Assembly (NCBI GenBank): GCA_030267565.1
Contig: BRXU01000006.1
Coordinates: 1,662,001 to 1,726,000 of the forward strand
Direction of reading: 5' to 3'
DNA from: Pleodorina starrii
Lineage: Eukaryota > Chlorophyta > Chlorophyceae > Chlamydomonadales > Volvocaceae
DNA length: 64,000 nucleotides
Part shown: piece by piece, positions 31,060-44,000 of the stretch
How the letters are laid out: each line of letters opens with the position of its first letter
Numbering within the stretch: position 1 is the first letter of the stretch
Notes under the pieces: model-generated
What the model saw: only the letters and a program-made list of their open reading frames with translations
Told to the model about the DNA's origin: nothing
Database searches by the model: none
Made by a program: the position numbers and the translations under genes

Positions 31060-31836
31060 TACGGGTAGGTTGCCCAATTATGCCCATCCGAGCGTTGCAA
31101 TCGTCTCTGAAATTGGTCGACGTACTCGACAAATGCCCAAACAATTACGGAAGCTTCTTACATACGTACTGGACATATCCCAAACCGTTCAGCTGCAAAT
31201 GGACATGGTAGCATGCTGTCAGGTAATGAACGCGGTGAGGGGTATGTTTGCCCTTGCGCTCGGCAGTTGTCCTTATTATGCCCGCGAGTGCAGAACGGTA
31301 CGGAAACACCGCCAAAACGTCGCGCGCAACCTGCCAAGGTCCTATAACTATCCTAATGTAGCTCACACTCAGCCTGAAACGCGAACTTCAACATTATAGC
31401 GTTGGCTATCCTGCCTGCGCAGGCCAACGTTCCCCATCACCCCACGGGTCTCACCGTGCACACGCCAACACCGTGCACACGCCGGGTCGGGTGTCAAGAA
31501 TTTTATTTGCTTGTCCGTAAGTGCTTCTAGTCTTAACCATCTTACTTATCCTATTGAATACTATCAAAGGGACTCTGTACAATTGAGAACCGCTCTCTAC
31601 GGCCCCGCAGCCGCTCCCGCCCTTTGCATTTGCAACGGCATAAAACCTCCGAGCAGACTGAAATGTCACAAACTGTGACTAGACAGCATACATGTGTCGT
31701 AGAAAAAATCTTGCATGTAGACCGTACAATTGTACGCTTGTATGATTTTTCCTGGGAATTATACTTGCATGGTCGCGACAGGAAAAAATGTTTGGGCATA
31801 ATAGGGACGTGGGCATAATAGGGCAACCTACCCGTA
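31060..31836. mobile_element. Candidate MITE with 27-bp terminal inverted repeats
   Basis: The left end 31060-31086 (starting TACGGGTAGGTTGCCC) and right end 31810-31836 are reverse complements with one mismatch in 27. The terminal TA on each side is consistent with a TA target duplication, as in Tc1/mariner-like elements. The motif TTATGCCC recurs inside (near 31275, and in inverted form at 31794-31805). No transposase is encoded. Confidence 0.65.
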
Positions 31837-32585
31837 TGGATAATTAATTATGAACGCTGCATACATAGCGGGAAAGAGTTCAGGGTTGCACAGTTGTTTT
31901 GTGGCGTACTTTCTTCTGAAACACGTACCGGACAAATAGCGAACGTATGAAGCGTCGACCAGTGCGTGACCATGTCTCAGTTGGATGGACGGCCGGGCGC
32001 GTATTGTTACATCCAAAAGCAGCATTGCGAAATTCACGTCATGAGCTAAATATTCACGCGCTTGCGATAAGTGGCAATTACAAGGTACTTCTCTCCCTGC
32101 TCAGAACTCCAGGCGCACATCTGGTCCTGCTCATGTAGCCCGACACCTGCTCGGTCCTGCTCGGTAAAGGGCGGTAACAACGTCCGCAAGGCCTCCCACT
32201 TATGCTTGCAACCCAACCGAAACGGGGAATATCAAGCGACCGAAACGGACAACTGAACGGATCGCTCCGTCGTCGTACACAACGAAGTACGGTACCGAAA
32301 CCAACCCTGACCGACAAACAAGTCGTCAGAGCGTCACAGCCCCTCAAGATTCGCCTGCCGCACTGCGTCAAGCGCTCTCCCTGAGATGCTCCCCCCTTCG
32401 CTCCACGGCTGTCTCCTGTCTGTGGCCCCCCAGATCAGCGATGCAAACCATGTGACTTCGGTGCCTTCGGCGCATGTCTTCCCGTGCTTCAATCACCAAC
32501 TCGACCGCACTCTTGCTTTCCGGCAATACCCGAATGAGCCGTTTCAAGAGCTGCTTTTAGATAGAGCCGCTGGCGAAGCAGCAAT

Positions 32586-32697
32586 GACTGAGCTGCGTGC
32601 ACCCCTCCCAACCGAGCCCCCGAGCCAACACGCACACCGACACGCGGTACGACGCGCCCGCCCCCCGAGCCACCCACTCCTCGACTGAGCTGCGTGC
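32586..32697 (+). mobile_element. 82-bp chip of the LINE flanked by 15-bp direct repeats
   Basis: 32601-32682 matches the LINE's proline-rich linker (about 10408-10491, opposite strand of the window) with only a few mismatches. It is bordered on both sides by GACTGAGCTGCGTGC (32586-32600 and 32683-32697), the pattern of a target-site duplication. Confidence 0.7.
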
Positions 32698-32886
32698 TGA
32701 GCAGCGACGGCTGACCTTATTACGATGCCCCGCCATGCATTTCCCCCTCCCCCCCTCCCCCTTAGGCTTTTGTCTTGGGCTCATCTAGCTCAGGCGGTGC
32801 GGTGCGGTGCGGTATGCTCCGGTGATCCGTTTGGGCCCATTCTCTGTTGTGAAACGGTTCATCCATACACCACCGCAAGCCCTGCG

Positions 32887-32968
32887 GCGCACCCCTCCGA
32901 CCCCGTGCCATCCGCCCAATGGATCTCGCAATAACAAGCGCACCCCTCCGACCCCGTGCCATCCGCCC
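32887..32968. repeat. Two copies of a ~31-bp segment, period 51
   Basis: The block beginning GCGCACCCCTCCGACCCCGT occurs at 32887 and again at 32938, separated by about 20 bases. Confidence 0.8.
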
Positions 32969-33148
32969 CTCTTCCACTGCAATAACAAGAACAAAAGCAA
33001 CAACGCCGCCCTGCCGTAGCATCAGGCGCCAGATCCAAAGTTCCCAAAGCAAGCCAGGCGGCCGTGGGACCGTGCCTCGCCACCCGCTCCACCACCACCT
33101 CCTCCCCCTCCCATGTCCCTTTGCACCCCTTCCACATCTGCTGCCGTA

Positions 33149-36100
33149 CTATTGTCGTACCTCCGCCAGGCGCTCCAAAACGTTTACTGTCAGCTGCCAG
33201 AAGGGCTCCACAGTCGAGATCTGGGGCGGGCGGGCAGCGGGCCGAGGGCGGGCGGAGGTGGGGCCCGCGGGCAACGGGGGGTTGTCGGGCAGAAGAGAGC
33301 GCGGAGTGGGGGGAGAGGGGTCGAGCCGTGGAGGGCGGGCTGGGGTACTTACACACGTGGCAATGCGGGCGGAGCGCGCGGGAGAGCTTGGTGCCAAATG
33401 AGGGTCAGACCGGGGGCGCTGCAAAGCGCACTCGTCCTTTTTGAGGGTAGCGGCCAGTGCCCCACTACAGGAAAGTAACGAAAGCGAGTCTTGCAGCTCA
33501 CCGATACATGACGGCACTGCGGTTGGACTGAAAGCGAGACACCCGACTCCCTCCCTCCCTCACGAGGTGGCGGCCCCGAGGCCCCAGGGGGCCAGCGCCC
33601 ACGCAACCCCACGCGATCAGAAGGGTCTCCCAGCCCCACCCCCCCAGCCTCGCCCACCCACGGCCCCACGCAAACACTCCTCCCCTACCTTGACTCGTTC
33701 CTCCGGGGAGTGCGCGCCCTTGATGGTCGGCCTACACGGTACGACAGTACGACATGATTCAGGCGCATGGAAACCACGAATTCGGCTGCGTCGCCGTGTG
33801 CTCGGTGTGTGTAGTGTACTGTGCCATGCCATGCCGTGCCGTGCCGTGCCGCGCGTCGTGACAAGTATATACTGCAGTACTGCAGTAGTACCGTGTAGTA
33901 CCACCGGTACTTAACTGCGCAGAAAGTACAGTACAATACAACAACACAGTACACGAAAGTATGAGAGGCGGAAGCGGCGGCTGCCCCACCCACCCTCGTC
34001 CCGGGCCGTTTCAATTACCCACCCGAACGACACCATGTCCATTCCCGGGAACTTCTCTCCCAGGATGCCGCACTCCAGCCCCGCGTGTATGGCGCCCACC
34101 TGCTGGCCCCGGCAGGGGGGGGGGGCAGGGGGCCACGGAGCCGGGGGCGGAGGGTTAAGGGGAGGATTGGAAGGTTGAGACTTGAGGGTGAATCGGGCGG
34201 GCGGGCGGGGCCCAGTCGGCTGGGCGAGCGGCAGATCCCGGATGGGGGGCAAATGTTGGGGTGCATAATGCCGGTTTGGGTCCCAAAGGGGTGTGGGGCA
34301 CTGAGGCCTCCACGCGCTCACGGCCGTGCACCATTCGTGTTGTAGTTGCTTTTCCCATTGCATTGCTGCGCCGCGCCCAATCCGCGCCCCGTCCCGGCCC
34401 CCCTTCCCTGCATATATTGCACCGAACCGGTACACGGTCCACACAATGCCCCCCCCTCCAGTGTACGCAATCCACACCCTGGACCTTCCTCCCTGGTATT
34501 CATTACTCCATCCCTCCATCCATCCCTCCCTCCCAACCTCCCTCCCTGGACCTCCCTCCCTGGACCTCCCTCCCTGGACCTCCCTCCCTGGTATGCATAA
34601 CTCCACGCTCGCCTCCCTCCCTCCCACGCCCCACCCTCCATCCATCCATCCCTCAATCCACCCTCCCATCCTGCCTGTCTGCCCCGCCCTGCTCCTCCGG
34701 ACGCCTCCCCTCCCGTTTCCTCTCTCCACCCTCTCGCACCTTTGCGGTCTGGCTGCCGCCCATCATGTCTCGGTACGCATCCAACGTCACCTGTACGACA
34801 CAGAGATACCCCCCCACACACACACATACACACCAACCATATCAACCCCCGCCCCGGAATCAGACCCAACAGAAAGTAAGGAACCAGACAACAAGTGGAG
34901 GAGCCAAATAAAGGTAGAGGGGGCCACACCACTGGCCGGGCCAAGAGAGAGACAAACCAATGACTTCCATTTGGTCAACAAAGCATCTTGTCCATCTGTA
35001 TCGTCCTTTCAGCGAGAGCGTTTTGTATATTGGAGTGTATACGGTACACACTCGCCGCGCCCGCGGGCGTGCAGGACAGACAATAAACTGAACGTATGTT
35101 TGCGGCTCCGTAACCACGCACTACCGCCACCGACCCGCCGCCGCCGGCCCCACCCACCTGCAGCACCCGGCTGTCTAGGTTGGGCTGCCAGCCCGGGTAG
35201 GCCTTCCCGCGCTGCACCGCCACGCAGCCAGCCAGGCGGGCCAGACCCTGCGAGCGGCCGGGTGGTGGGCAAAGCGGCACACAGCGGGGAGCAGGACAGT
35301 GAGGCAGGGATGTGGGGACTCTCAACGGCCGTGAGGGAGGGAGGAGGGGTACGGCGCAGAGAACGACAAAACGGGGGATGTCGTACCTGTATGACGTCCC
35401 GCGTGGCCTCCAGGGCGCCCATGATGGACGAGCGAGTTGAGGTGACGATGACGTAGCGGCGGGTGGTTGAGGGGCCACACGTCGGCAGGCTGGGGGCCTG
35501 AGGCAGCCGGGGGGCAGCCAAGGGGCAGCGAAGGGACAGCGAAGGGCCGGCAGGTCCGTTGCGGTGTGGAGAGTGAAGCGGAGAGATTGGCCAGCCTGGT
35601 TGACCAGCCAGGTAGGAACCAGCAAAGCCACGGCACCGCGTGCACACCGGATGCAGAGACCCCTCCTGCTCCCGAGCCATGAACCCCTGATGGACCATCT
35701 CTCTCAGCGACCAATACATCTTGGAGGGGATTGGCTGTTGGGATGATGGGCCGCCGCCTCCAACCCAGGCCCTCGAAACAACCGAACCAACGGCTGATTA
35801 AGGTCCGGCACTGGCAACCGTGACCGCGGCAACCGCCAACCAACGCCGTACCTCCTTGATCGACGCCACATTGCAGCTGGTCTCGACCAAGCCTGCCACC
35901 GCAACAATGGGAGTGATGGGAGTGATACGGGGTTCCGGTGAGGGAGCGCCAGTTCCGGAAGCGGCGGAATACCGGTAACCGAAGACGGGACGGCGGCGAA
36001 CAGGGAACCGCGCAGCATAGGTGGCAATGGCAGTGAGGAGGAATCGGTGCAACGAGGCGGGCCGTAGCGGGTTGCGTTGTGTTGTGCTGTGTTGGGGTGG

Positions 36101-39100
36101 GGAGGGCAAGATAAGAATTCGGTACAAGCTCTCGTACTACTCTTGGTCAGGTCGGTTTGGGTTGGATTGGGCCGAGCTGGTCTGGGTGGGATTTGGGTTC
36201 GCTGACAACGGCCGGAGCAGTCCAGCCTGGTAGCCACCGTCCAGGCAAGGCATCCCCCCTCCTATGCCCCGACTCCCCGGCCCCCCTCCCACCCACCCCA
36301 CCCACCGGGCACGGCGTGGGAGAACTTGATGGGTCCGTGGGGCAGCCCCCTCAGCAGCGCCAGCAGCCGATCCACATCAGGGGGGCCCACCACCGCATCC
36401 ACCGGCGGCGCACCGGCGGCGGCGTCGGCGGCGGGCCGCGGCGTCAGCGTCAGGCTGAGCCCCGTCTCGACGCTGCCGTACTCGGTACGGAGCTCGTCCA
36501 GCAGGGCCTGTACGGCTGCGGCCACCGCGGCCTCCTTGTCCGCCGCCACCTGCAGGCCGTGCATAATCAGTCCATCACAACCGCGCACGTGCGCCGTACA
36601 GTATGTACTACCGTAGCGCCGCACACCCAACCACATCTATTCCAGCAAACCTCCTCTTTTGGCCGCAGCAAACGGATCCTTTTGGGTCCACAATATAACG
36701 GTCCATTCAAGCAGCAGCAGCAGCAGCAGCAAGCGTCATGTGTTGTCTTTCCCGCAGCCCAAGCGAGCAGCAGCTTTAGACGCCTCTGGCGGACGGACGC
36801 GACGGATGGCGGCCGCGAGCCGCCCACTCCTTCACTCGCTCACCAGTACGACCGCCGCCGCGTCTCGCGCGATGGCGTTGCGCTTGTCCCCGCCCGCCAG
36901 CTCCGCCAGCCGCCAGCCGTCGGGTCCCGCCGCCGCCGCCACCGCCGCCAGAGCGCGTCCCAACAGCTGCACCGCGTTGCCCCTCCCCTCGTGTATGTTG
37001 AGACCGCTGTGACCGCCCAGCAACCCACCCAGCTTGAGCTGTGGAGGTGGCGGTGGCGGTAGAGCGACAACAGCAACGGCAATAACAACCAGAACAATAA
37101 GCAAAGCAACACAAATCAAAGCAGTGGGTCACTCGCGCAACCGCGCACGCCGTACATCGTACGCAGTGGGCGCTGTCGTACTCGACCGTACATACTCACC
37201 AGATGGGCGCGCATGGCCGGCAGCTGCTGCGGCGGGCTCTCCAGGAGCACCTCCAGCTCCAGGCTCATGTCGCCACCACCCGCGCAGCCAATGAACACCT
37301 CCCCCCAGTCCTCTGAGGCGGGGGAGGGGGGGGGAGGGCGGGTATGTGTCGAACCCGCAGCACGCTTGGGCGTGCAACGCACGGCAACACAACGGCAACG
37401 CACGCACTCATTGCACTGCACTGCACTGCACCGCGCGGCAAACACAACAAGTGATAACGGTATGAGCGACTGAGTTGATTCAGTGGGTCGGAGCGTCGGA
37501 TGAATCTAATGCGGAAGGACACATGCCGGACTGATACGTGCACCCAAACGGTGCGTGCGTAACATGCAGTCCGCGCATACAGCCACGCACCCGTGTCCAA
37601 GTTGAGCATGGTGCGGCCGGTGAGGAGGTCGGGGGAGATCTCGAAGGCACCTGCGGAGGCAGTGACGCGGCGTGACGCGACGGGCCGGGAACGGAGTGTG
37701 GTTTCGAGGACAAAAGGGGGCGGCGAGGTTTGGAGTAGCCGGAAGGGCACCGCGTGAGTGATGGGTGGGTGGTGGTGGTGGTGGTGGGTGGTGGTGGTGG
37801 TTGGCGGGCGGTGAGTGGTGGCAGCGCCTTCGAAGCCAGAGCCCCGGGACGACCCCAAGCGCCCGACCACCACAGGCTGGCAGGCAACCCGGCGGTGCGC
37901 CAGGCGCGTGCTGCCGTACCAGCACGGCGGTTCCGGAGCAGCCTGCTGCAGCCAGCCACCTGCGAGAAGTACAGTTCTCCGCTTCCTGTACAGCGCCCTG
38001 CGATGCATGGCTTCCCAAGCCCTCGCTGCAGAAAAGGCTCCCTATGACAATTTCGCGCTGTGACAGCTCCAGCGAGATGAAGGATGGAGATGAAGTTAAG
38101 ACGGAACCAGCAGCGCGTCGGTAGTAAGGACGGCGGCGCGCGCTGGTCAGAAAGGGTGGCACGGCGCCGTAGTGACGATTGCGGTGTTGATCGATACAGC
38201 ATGCTGGGTTTCGGGGGCGGCGCGTCAGCGCTTACGGCGGGCTCGACAACGCCGCCCGCCGAGTTGTCGGCGGTCGTGGCCGCGCGCACCGCATACCTTA
38301 CCTGTGAGGCCGGTTTCCTCGTCCACCGTGAAGAGGCACTCCAGGGGGGGCAGCTTGGCGCTCGGGGGCGACGACAACAAAGCCAGCGCCGCAGCCACCC
38401 CTGCACCACCAATCCACCACCACCAACACCAGCGGCAGCAGGCGTGGGTCGCAGGCGTGGTGCAGAGCTGCAGACCCGGCCGCAGGCGCGGGACCCTCTC
38501 CCTGGCCGCCTTTCCTCCAGTCACAGCCGCAGCCCCTCTCCGGGTCTTCCCGCAGCCATCTCTTTTCCAGTCCTCTTTTCCCAGCCGCCCAGCCACAGCC
38601 CAGCCAGCCCCCGAGGCCCCCCACGCCACCTCCGTTCCACCGCTGCGGTCTCATCTTCAATACCCCCACCTTCACCCACTCCTTTGGACTGACAAACTCT
38701 CCCCCCCAGCCCCCGCAGCCCCCGCAGCCCCTCACCGATGCCGTTGTCCGCCCCCAGTGTGGTGCCGCTGGCCTGCAGCCAGTCGCCCTCCCGGCGGAGC
38801 AGCAGCGGGTCGACCAGGAAGTCGTGGGGGCTGTCGGGCTCCTTCTCGCACACCATGTCCACGTGGCCCTATGTTGACCAGGAGGCAGGGGGAGGGGAAA
38901 AGAGCATGGGGCATGGGGTTGGCGGTGCGGTGGCGGGGCCTGTTTGCCAACGCAGCTGCGAGACGGCAGTGATGGCAACCCCTGCCCTGGCCCGGTAAGT
39001 TCCCCGCGAGTGAGCTCTCACCTGGATGACCACGCAGGGCGCGCCCTCGCCGCCCCCCGATCCCGGCCTCCGGATGACCAGATTCCCCACCGCGTCCTGC

Positions 39101-39684
39101 TGCCAGGCCAGCTGTCGCTCCGCGGCAAAGTCCTTGAGGTACTGCAGTACGCTTCACGGCCGCGCGGCAGCGGCGGGCAGCAGGCAGCAGGGCGGGGGGA
39201 TGCTTGACGTGCCGGAAGCGGCGGGAGCCGGCGACAGGAGGCGGGATGGGTTCCGGTGCACGTGCATTGCGCAGAATGGAATGGGCCGTTCCTCTTGTCG
39301 TGAGCCACGGGTTAGCTGCCATCCAAGGGTGAGACGCAGCCAAGTCGAGTCACGGGCGATGGGATCACGGGCAGGCATGGTTGGCCCAGGCCGCGAATGA
39401 GGCGAGCTAATCAACAAAGCCCAACTCGGTCGCAGGAGATGGTGGCGAGAGGGTTGTGGGGTGCGATGGATGCGATGGAGCCGATCGCCTAGGCGCGGTT
39501 CTGTTGGGAGTGGCTGCAGCGGGCTGTTCCGGGTTGCAACTGAGACATGGGGCCTGGCTGCAACCTGCGAGGCAACTTACCGCCCCTCATGCTTTGATGG
39601 CCGGGGTATCTGTGTCAAGTCCTTGAAGTATCGCCAAAGAGGCGCTGGACTCAGGCCCGCGATGACATCCTCAGCAGCTGTCAT
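33149..39684 (-). CDS. pepD: PepD-type Xaa-His / non-specific dipeptidase (M20 family)
   Basis: Metallodipeptidase that splits dipeptides, probably in the cytosol; no targeting signal is seen. Fifteen phase-consistent exons: 39581-39684, 39022-39151, 38736-38868, 38302-38400, 37591-37650, 37200-37312, 36844-37038, 36306-36549, 35852-35892, 35387-35497, 35158-35247, 34740-34790, 34023-34102, 33689-33731, 33149-33220; 521 residues against about 485 in bacterial PepD. The N-terminus reads LSPAPLWRYFKDLTQIPRPS. Metal ligands and catalytic residues are all present: H80/D82 in GHVDMV, D119 in GADNGIG, E150/E151 in TVDEETG, D174 in NLDTED, and H463 in IHAGLECG. GGHSG (dimerisation domain), GLVETS, YPGWQPN and IKGAHSPEERV follow in family order. 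The ATG at 39684 begins the conserved block. Introns contain simple repeats (14-bp unit at 34537-34591, CAG run near 36715). Confidence 0.92.
34537..34591. repeat. 14-bp tandem repeat in a dipeptidase intron
   Basis: About four copies of ACCTCCCTCCCTGG in the intron between exons 34740-34790 and 34023-34102. Confidence 0.85.
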
Positions 39685-41064
39685 TTGTCGGAGTCGCGCT
39701 GGCTTGTAGCTGGTGTCATAGCAGAGGCAGAAGCATAAAAGTCCAAAACGTGTGGCCGAGATTTGATGACTTTAGCGAACGGGCGAACGCAATAAGACCG
39801 AACACCAAGAGTGCGGTAAAAGCCCCGCGACAACATCCAACCGTGCTGGACTTGACGTTCCAAAGCTATGATACCCTTATTTAAAATTGCCACTTGAAAC
39901 CACGGGTGCCACGGGTGATCCGCCTCGCGGGTGGCCGAAACAATAATGTTCGTACCTGGCCGGCTCCGGAGCCGGAACCAACTGCGTGGATGGGGAACTA
40001 GCTGTATTGTTAAGCCGAATTAAAATGCTATCTGTAACGTTATAGGACTTGTTTTCACGCGCCAGGCGAACTCCGCGAAGCTTCGATTATACAGGTACGG
40101 CCTAAATTGATCAGAAAAGAAAGCAACGATGCAAAGCCGTATATGGAAGATCGCGTTCTCGGTAATTAGCCAGGAGTCGTCAAGGTATGCGCCCTTGGCC
40201 GTCTGGTTGTCGGCTCCAGTGACATACGTGGATCAATAATAACTTGCCCGGAATTCTATGTATTTAGTATATGTTGTGTGTCTTCTTGCAACTGTTATTT
40301 CCGTATCTTCTGGGCGCGAAGCTAACACACCGTTCGGTAGGCATGGGCGGCGTACTTGCTTTAAGCCAAGACCGCGCCGCTCGCAGGCATACCTATCATG
40401 CAGATCGGCTAAACGAGACTGAGCTGTGCCATCTCAGATCCTGGATCTGTCTGTCGCTCTGCCTGCTGTCGCCCCTTTGCAGCGGCGTCGTCACCTTTCA
40501 CCCACGGCCCCCGCTCGCCCCCGCCCGCTCCCGGCCCAGACGCTTACCCGCCATACCAGAAAACCTCGCGACCCGTCGTCCCAGAACCGCCGCATCGTGG
40601 CCTCCCCCGCACATACACACATACACACACCACGGTACCCGAATCCGCTCCCCGTGCAGCAGGTTACCAGCAGGCTGTCCCACGGTTGAACCACCAACGG
40701 ACGGAGTGCATGCCTCGCAGCCCTCACGCACATAAGCATGTGCACATACATGTGCGCATGAATTTTATTAGAGGCAGTCCGGTATGCCCATGCACTGGCA
40801 AGGTTTGATACGTACCATATATATCGAAACCATTGTTCGACCACCCTGCCTTGCATACAGCCAGTACGTAAGTACATCTGGACACTGTTGCGCCGGACAG
40901 AACCGAAGGCCTTAATAAATCGTCCGGAACTACTGTATCCTTCATCTGATGCATGCGGAGCCACTACACCGAATTTGTCAGTCCTATTGCTTTCTGTCCA
41001 ACGCCAGCCGCCGGCATTCGTTGCCGCCGCAGCGCACGACCTTTACAGCGAGCGAGGGCGGGTC
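39685..41064. other. Intergenic interval between the dipeptidase gene and copy D
   Basis: No gene is supported. From about 40755 onward the sequence belongs to the D segmental duplication unit (it matches 46723 onward). The left part, 39685-40750, shows no recognisable feature. Confidence 0.4.
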
Positions 41065-44000
41065 TCAATGGTCTCCCAAGAAGTTCTCGGTGGCCAGCTT
41101 GGGTGGGTTGGAGGTGGAGCGCTCCTGCATGAGGAGGGGGCGGGAGGGAACCGAATAGGTTTAGGTCAGTCCAGGTGAGCGGCATTGAGGCGGGAGTTAG
41201 GTTGCTCAACTGGGTTGACGCAAGCCCCACGCACCGGCCACTGCCCAAACTAACACTGCCCAAGCAACCCGTGCCACATTCGACCAATACACACAATAAC
41301 TCTATCTTCACTATTTAATCGTGCGTGTCAGCCAGAGTCAACTATACACGTGCGCCATTCGCGTTCGCACCTCGTACACGATGCCCGTCATGGTGCTGGC
41401 CCCTGTGCCGATGAACACATCCGCCTGGTTGCAAATCTCCTGCTCCACAATGCCGAGCAAGGCTGGGCCACTGCAGAAAAGGAATGCGGGGCGCAATTCA
41501 TGGGGGTGGACCGTGCGAGCCCAATTGTTCGTTGCAAGCTACGAAGCTACATGGCGTACCTAAATCCGAAGATAGGGCCCAGGATGTCCTCGTTGAAAAA
41601 CAGGGGTTTCATCCCCGCAGCGCCGTACAGCTCCAAGATAAGGTCCCTCACGGCGGGATGGCACATGACGAAGACGTTGCTTGAGACGACGTAACGTTTG
41701 ATGGCGTCCAGTGTCTGATTGACGACTATGTGAACTAGGTTGGGGTTTTGGCAGGCCTTGCTAGCCGCCACGTAGTCGAAATCCGCCAGGGAAGAGCGCC
41801 ACAAATTCAGACCTGTGCGTGATGATTTCACCGCGTCGCTCTGGTTATGAAACGTCCCCCCCGAAGACCACGATTGCAGCAAGTTGTTGGTTAGCTTGGA
41901 TTGTATTCAAGTATTCTTAACGCCGGGCGATGTCGCTCGTTGATACCGGTAGCGACAGCGTAGCGCACAGATCGCACTCGTTCATCTACTTACATTTGTC
42001 AGGATATGGCCGAATGTGTACGGCCATGAAGCGGTCGTTGCCTACATGCCTCTGCCGGAACACATTTGCAATGGACTTGATCATATGGCTCTTCCTGAGG
42101 TCGGCGTTCACCTGCTGGGGCACGCACGCGGATTAATGTTTGAACGAAGAAGGTCGCGAATGGGGTCCGTCTTGGGTGGGGGCGCAGCAATAATAACCGA
42201 CGATCATACTACGGCGGCAGGCAGGCTCGGCGTAGGTGGTGTGCAATGATGTCATTATTATGATGTCATTATTATCTTGTCATCGTTCATGAGGAAGTAA
42301 TGGCTTCGGACTGGGTGGGCCTCACACAATCCAACCTGTACTACCTGTATTCACCGGCGTGCGTGCGGAATGGTGAATAAAGCCATCTCATCATGAAGGC
42401 ATAAATGCTTCCCATGCACGTTGCGCTTGAACTAACCGTTCTTGTTATCTCTAGTTTTAGGAGGTCAAAATCCCTCCCCATGCATCCGGCACACGCAATG
42501 CCCGATTGTTCAGTCGTCATTGTTGTTCCACAAGTCCACCCGCCCGGCCCCAAAATATGCCATCGATCACACCTTGTAGTATGCTTCGCTGCACATGTCA
42601 GTGGGTCCTTGGTTCGGGACCAACCCATGTCCAGCCTTTAAGTTGGTGTTCAAGAAAATGACGAATCCGACGTTGATGTACGGCTCGATCAGCCTGGCGA
42701 GTTCAGCGATGCCATTCTTGTCGCAATTGATGTAAGTTTTGCCATAGTCGATGACCTTGGCGCCGTCCATCGTTATCTTGGGGTGAGGCTGGTCCCACTA
42801 AGCAAGGACAGGAGGTAGACACAGCGAGGGCACAAAAGTCGTCGGGGACGGAGATGCGAGCCATTCGTTTGTACACGCACGTCGTCTACGTTCGTTTTTG
42901 TTGTCAGGTGAAGAAAGACATCAATTTTACTTACAAATGCTACATAGCTGCTCGCTGGATGAAGCGTTCACGCACCTGTGCACTGTAGGCATCCACACCA
43001 GGCTTACTTGCCATCTTAGGATATAATATCTTTTTGCCCAAATAACTTTAGACATTTGAGATGTATATTTTTTCTGATGAGCCCGTAGATAATCCCGTCA
43101 ACAATATTAGCAAGCCTTTATTTGCAGCCAATAAAGCAAGCACACGGCGGAGACCTTGCACACGCACTACTAATAACACTATTTGGCTAGCTTCCGCCTG
43201 ATACGTACTGGCCGCTCCTTCCTGCTTGCCTTTTCCCTCCTTGACCCCATTTTTATGCCTAAATTACCACTCCCGTATGCATTTAAATCGGCAGTTTTCA
43301 TGAGAAATCATCGTTCGTTACACACAAAGGGTACCTGCAAGCAATGAAAGCCGTCTTTATTCGGTAGGTAGGCCGGGTGAGGGCCGGCTACCGCGAAAGC
43401 TATCGCTAAGGCCTTAATGCCCACAGCCTCGCAGCAACCACCCTATGTAGCTACAAAACCCGAAAATCACTCCTCCACGCCTTCGCGGACACCTTAACTG
43501 GCACCATGTGCCGTACCAACGCCCTTATGAGGGCACAACTCCTCTGAGTTCACAGAAAACCTTGGTTTTCTAGCGTTGCACTCAGAAAACCTTCAGGATC
43601 GGTAGCTAGGTATAATCAACGATCGAGCGGGGCTCCGTCGCTGCACAGCCCTGATGATGACGCTTGGCAGCTGGCATCAGCCACTTACGGATTTCAGTCG
43701 GTTTTGATCACGGAACACCACGACGGCGTCCAGTTTACCGTCCCAACCGGACGCCAGGTGATCGTCTAGAAGTACGACACTCCGCTGACGTGCCAGGTAG
43801 TCGTAGTCGAACAGCTGCGAGGGTTTACATCGATAGGTTCCGGAAAGGTCTTCGTTATCATACGTTATTACGTAGCAAGCCGAAATCCGTCAGTAAGGAT
43901 GCGAGGGGAGGGCATTATCTATCTGGCAGGGAAAGCATTCAGGCCCTATCCGCAACGAATGCGCACATCCAGGCCAGCTGTGCAAGGACAGATCCGCACG

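Larger units (their letters stand above)
30740..33148. other. Intergenic interval between copy C and the dipeptidase gene
   Basis: No gene is supported. It holds the 777-bp TIR element (31060-31836), an 82-bp LINE chip (32601-32682) and a 51-bp-period repeat (32887-32968). The rest is unassigned GC-rich sequence. Confidence 0.5.

Noticed and set aside
32919..35456. Proline-rich plus-strand ORFs (up to 376 codons)
   Set aside because: They run opposite the dipeptidase exons and introns, are low-complexity (P/S/T) and have no splice or domain support.
37754..38972. Plus-strand ORFs of about 200-266 codons
   Set aside because: Antisense to dipeptidase exons 3-5 and CCT/GGT-rich introns; composition artefacts.
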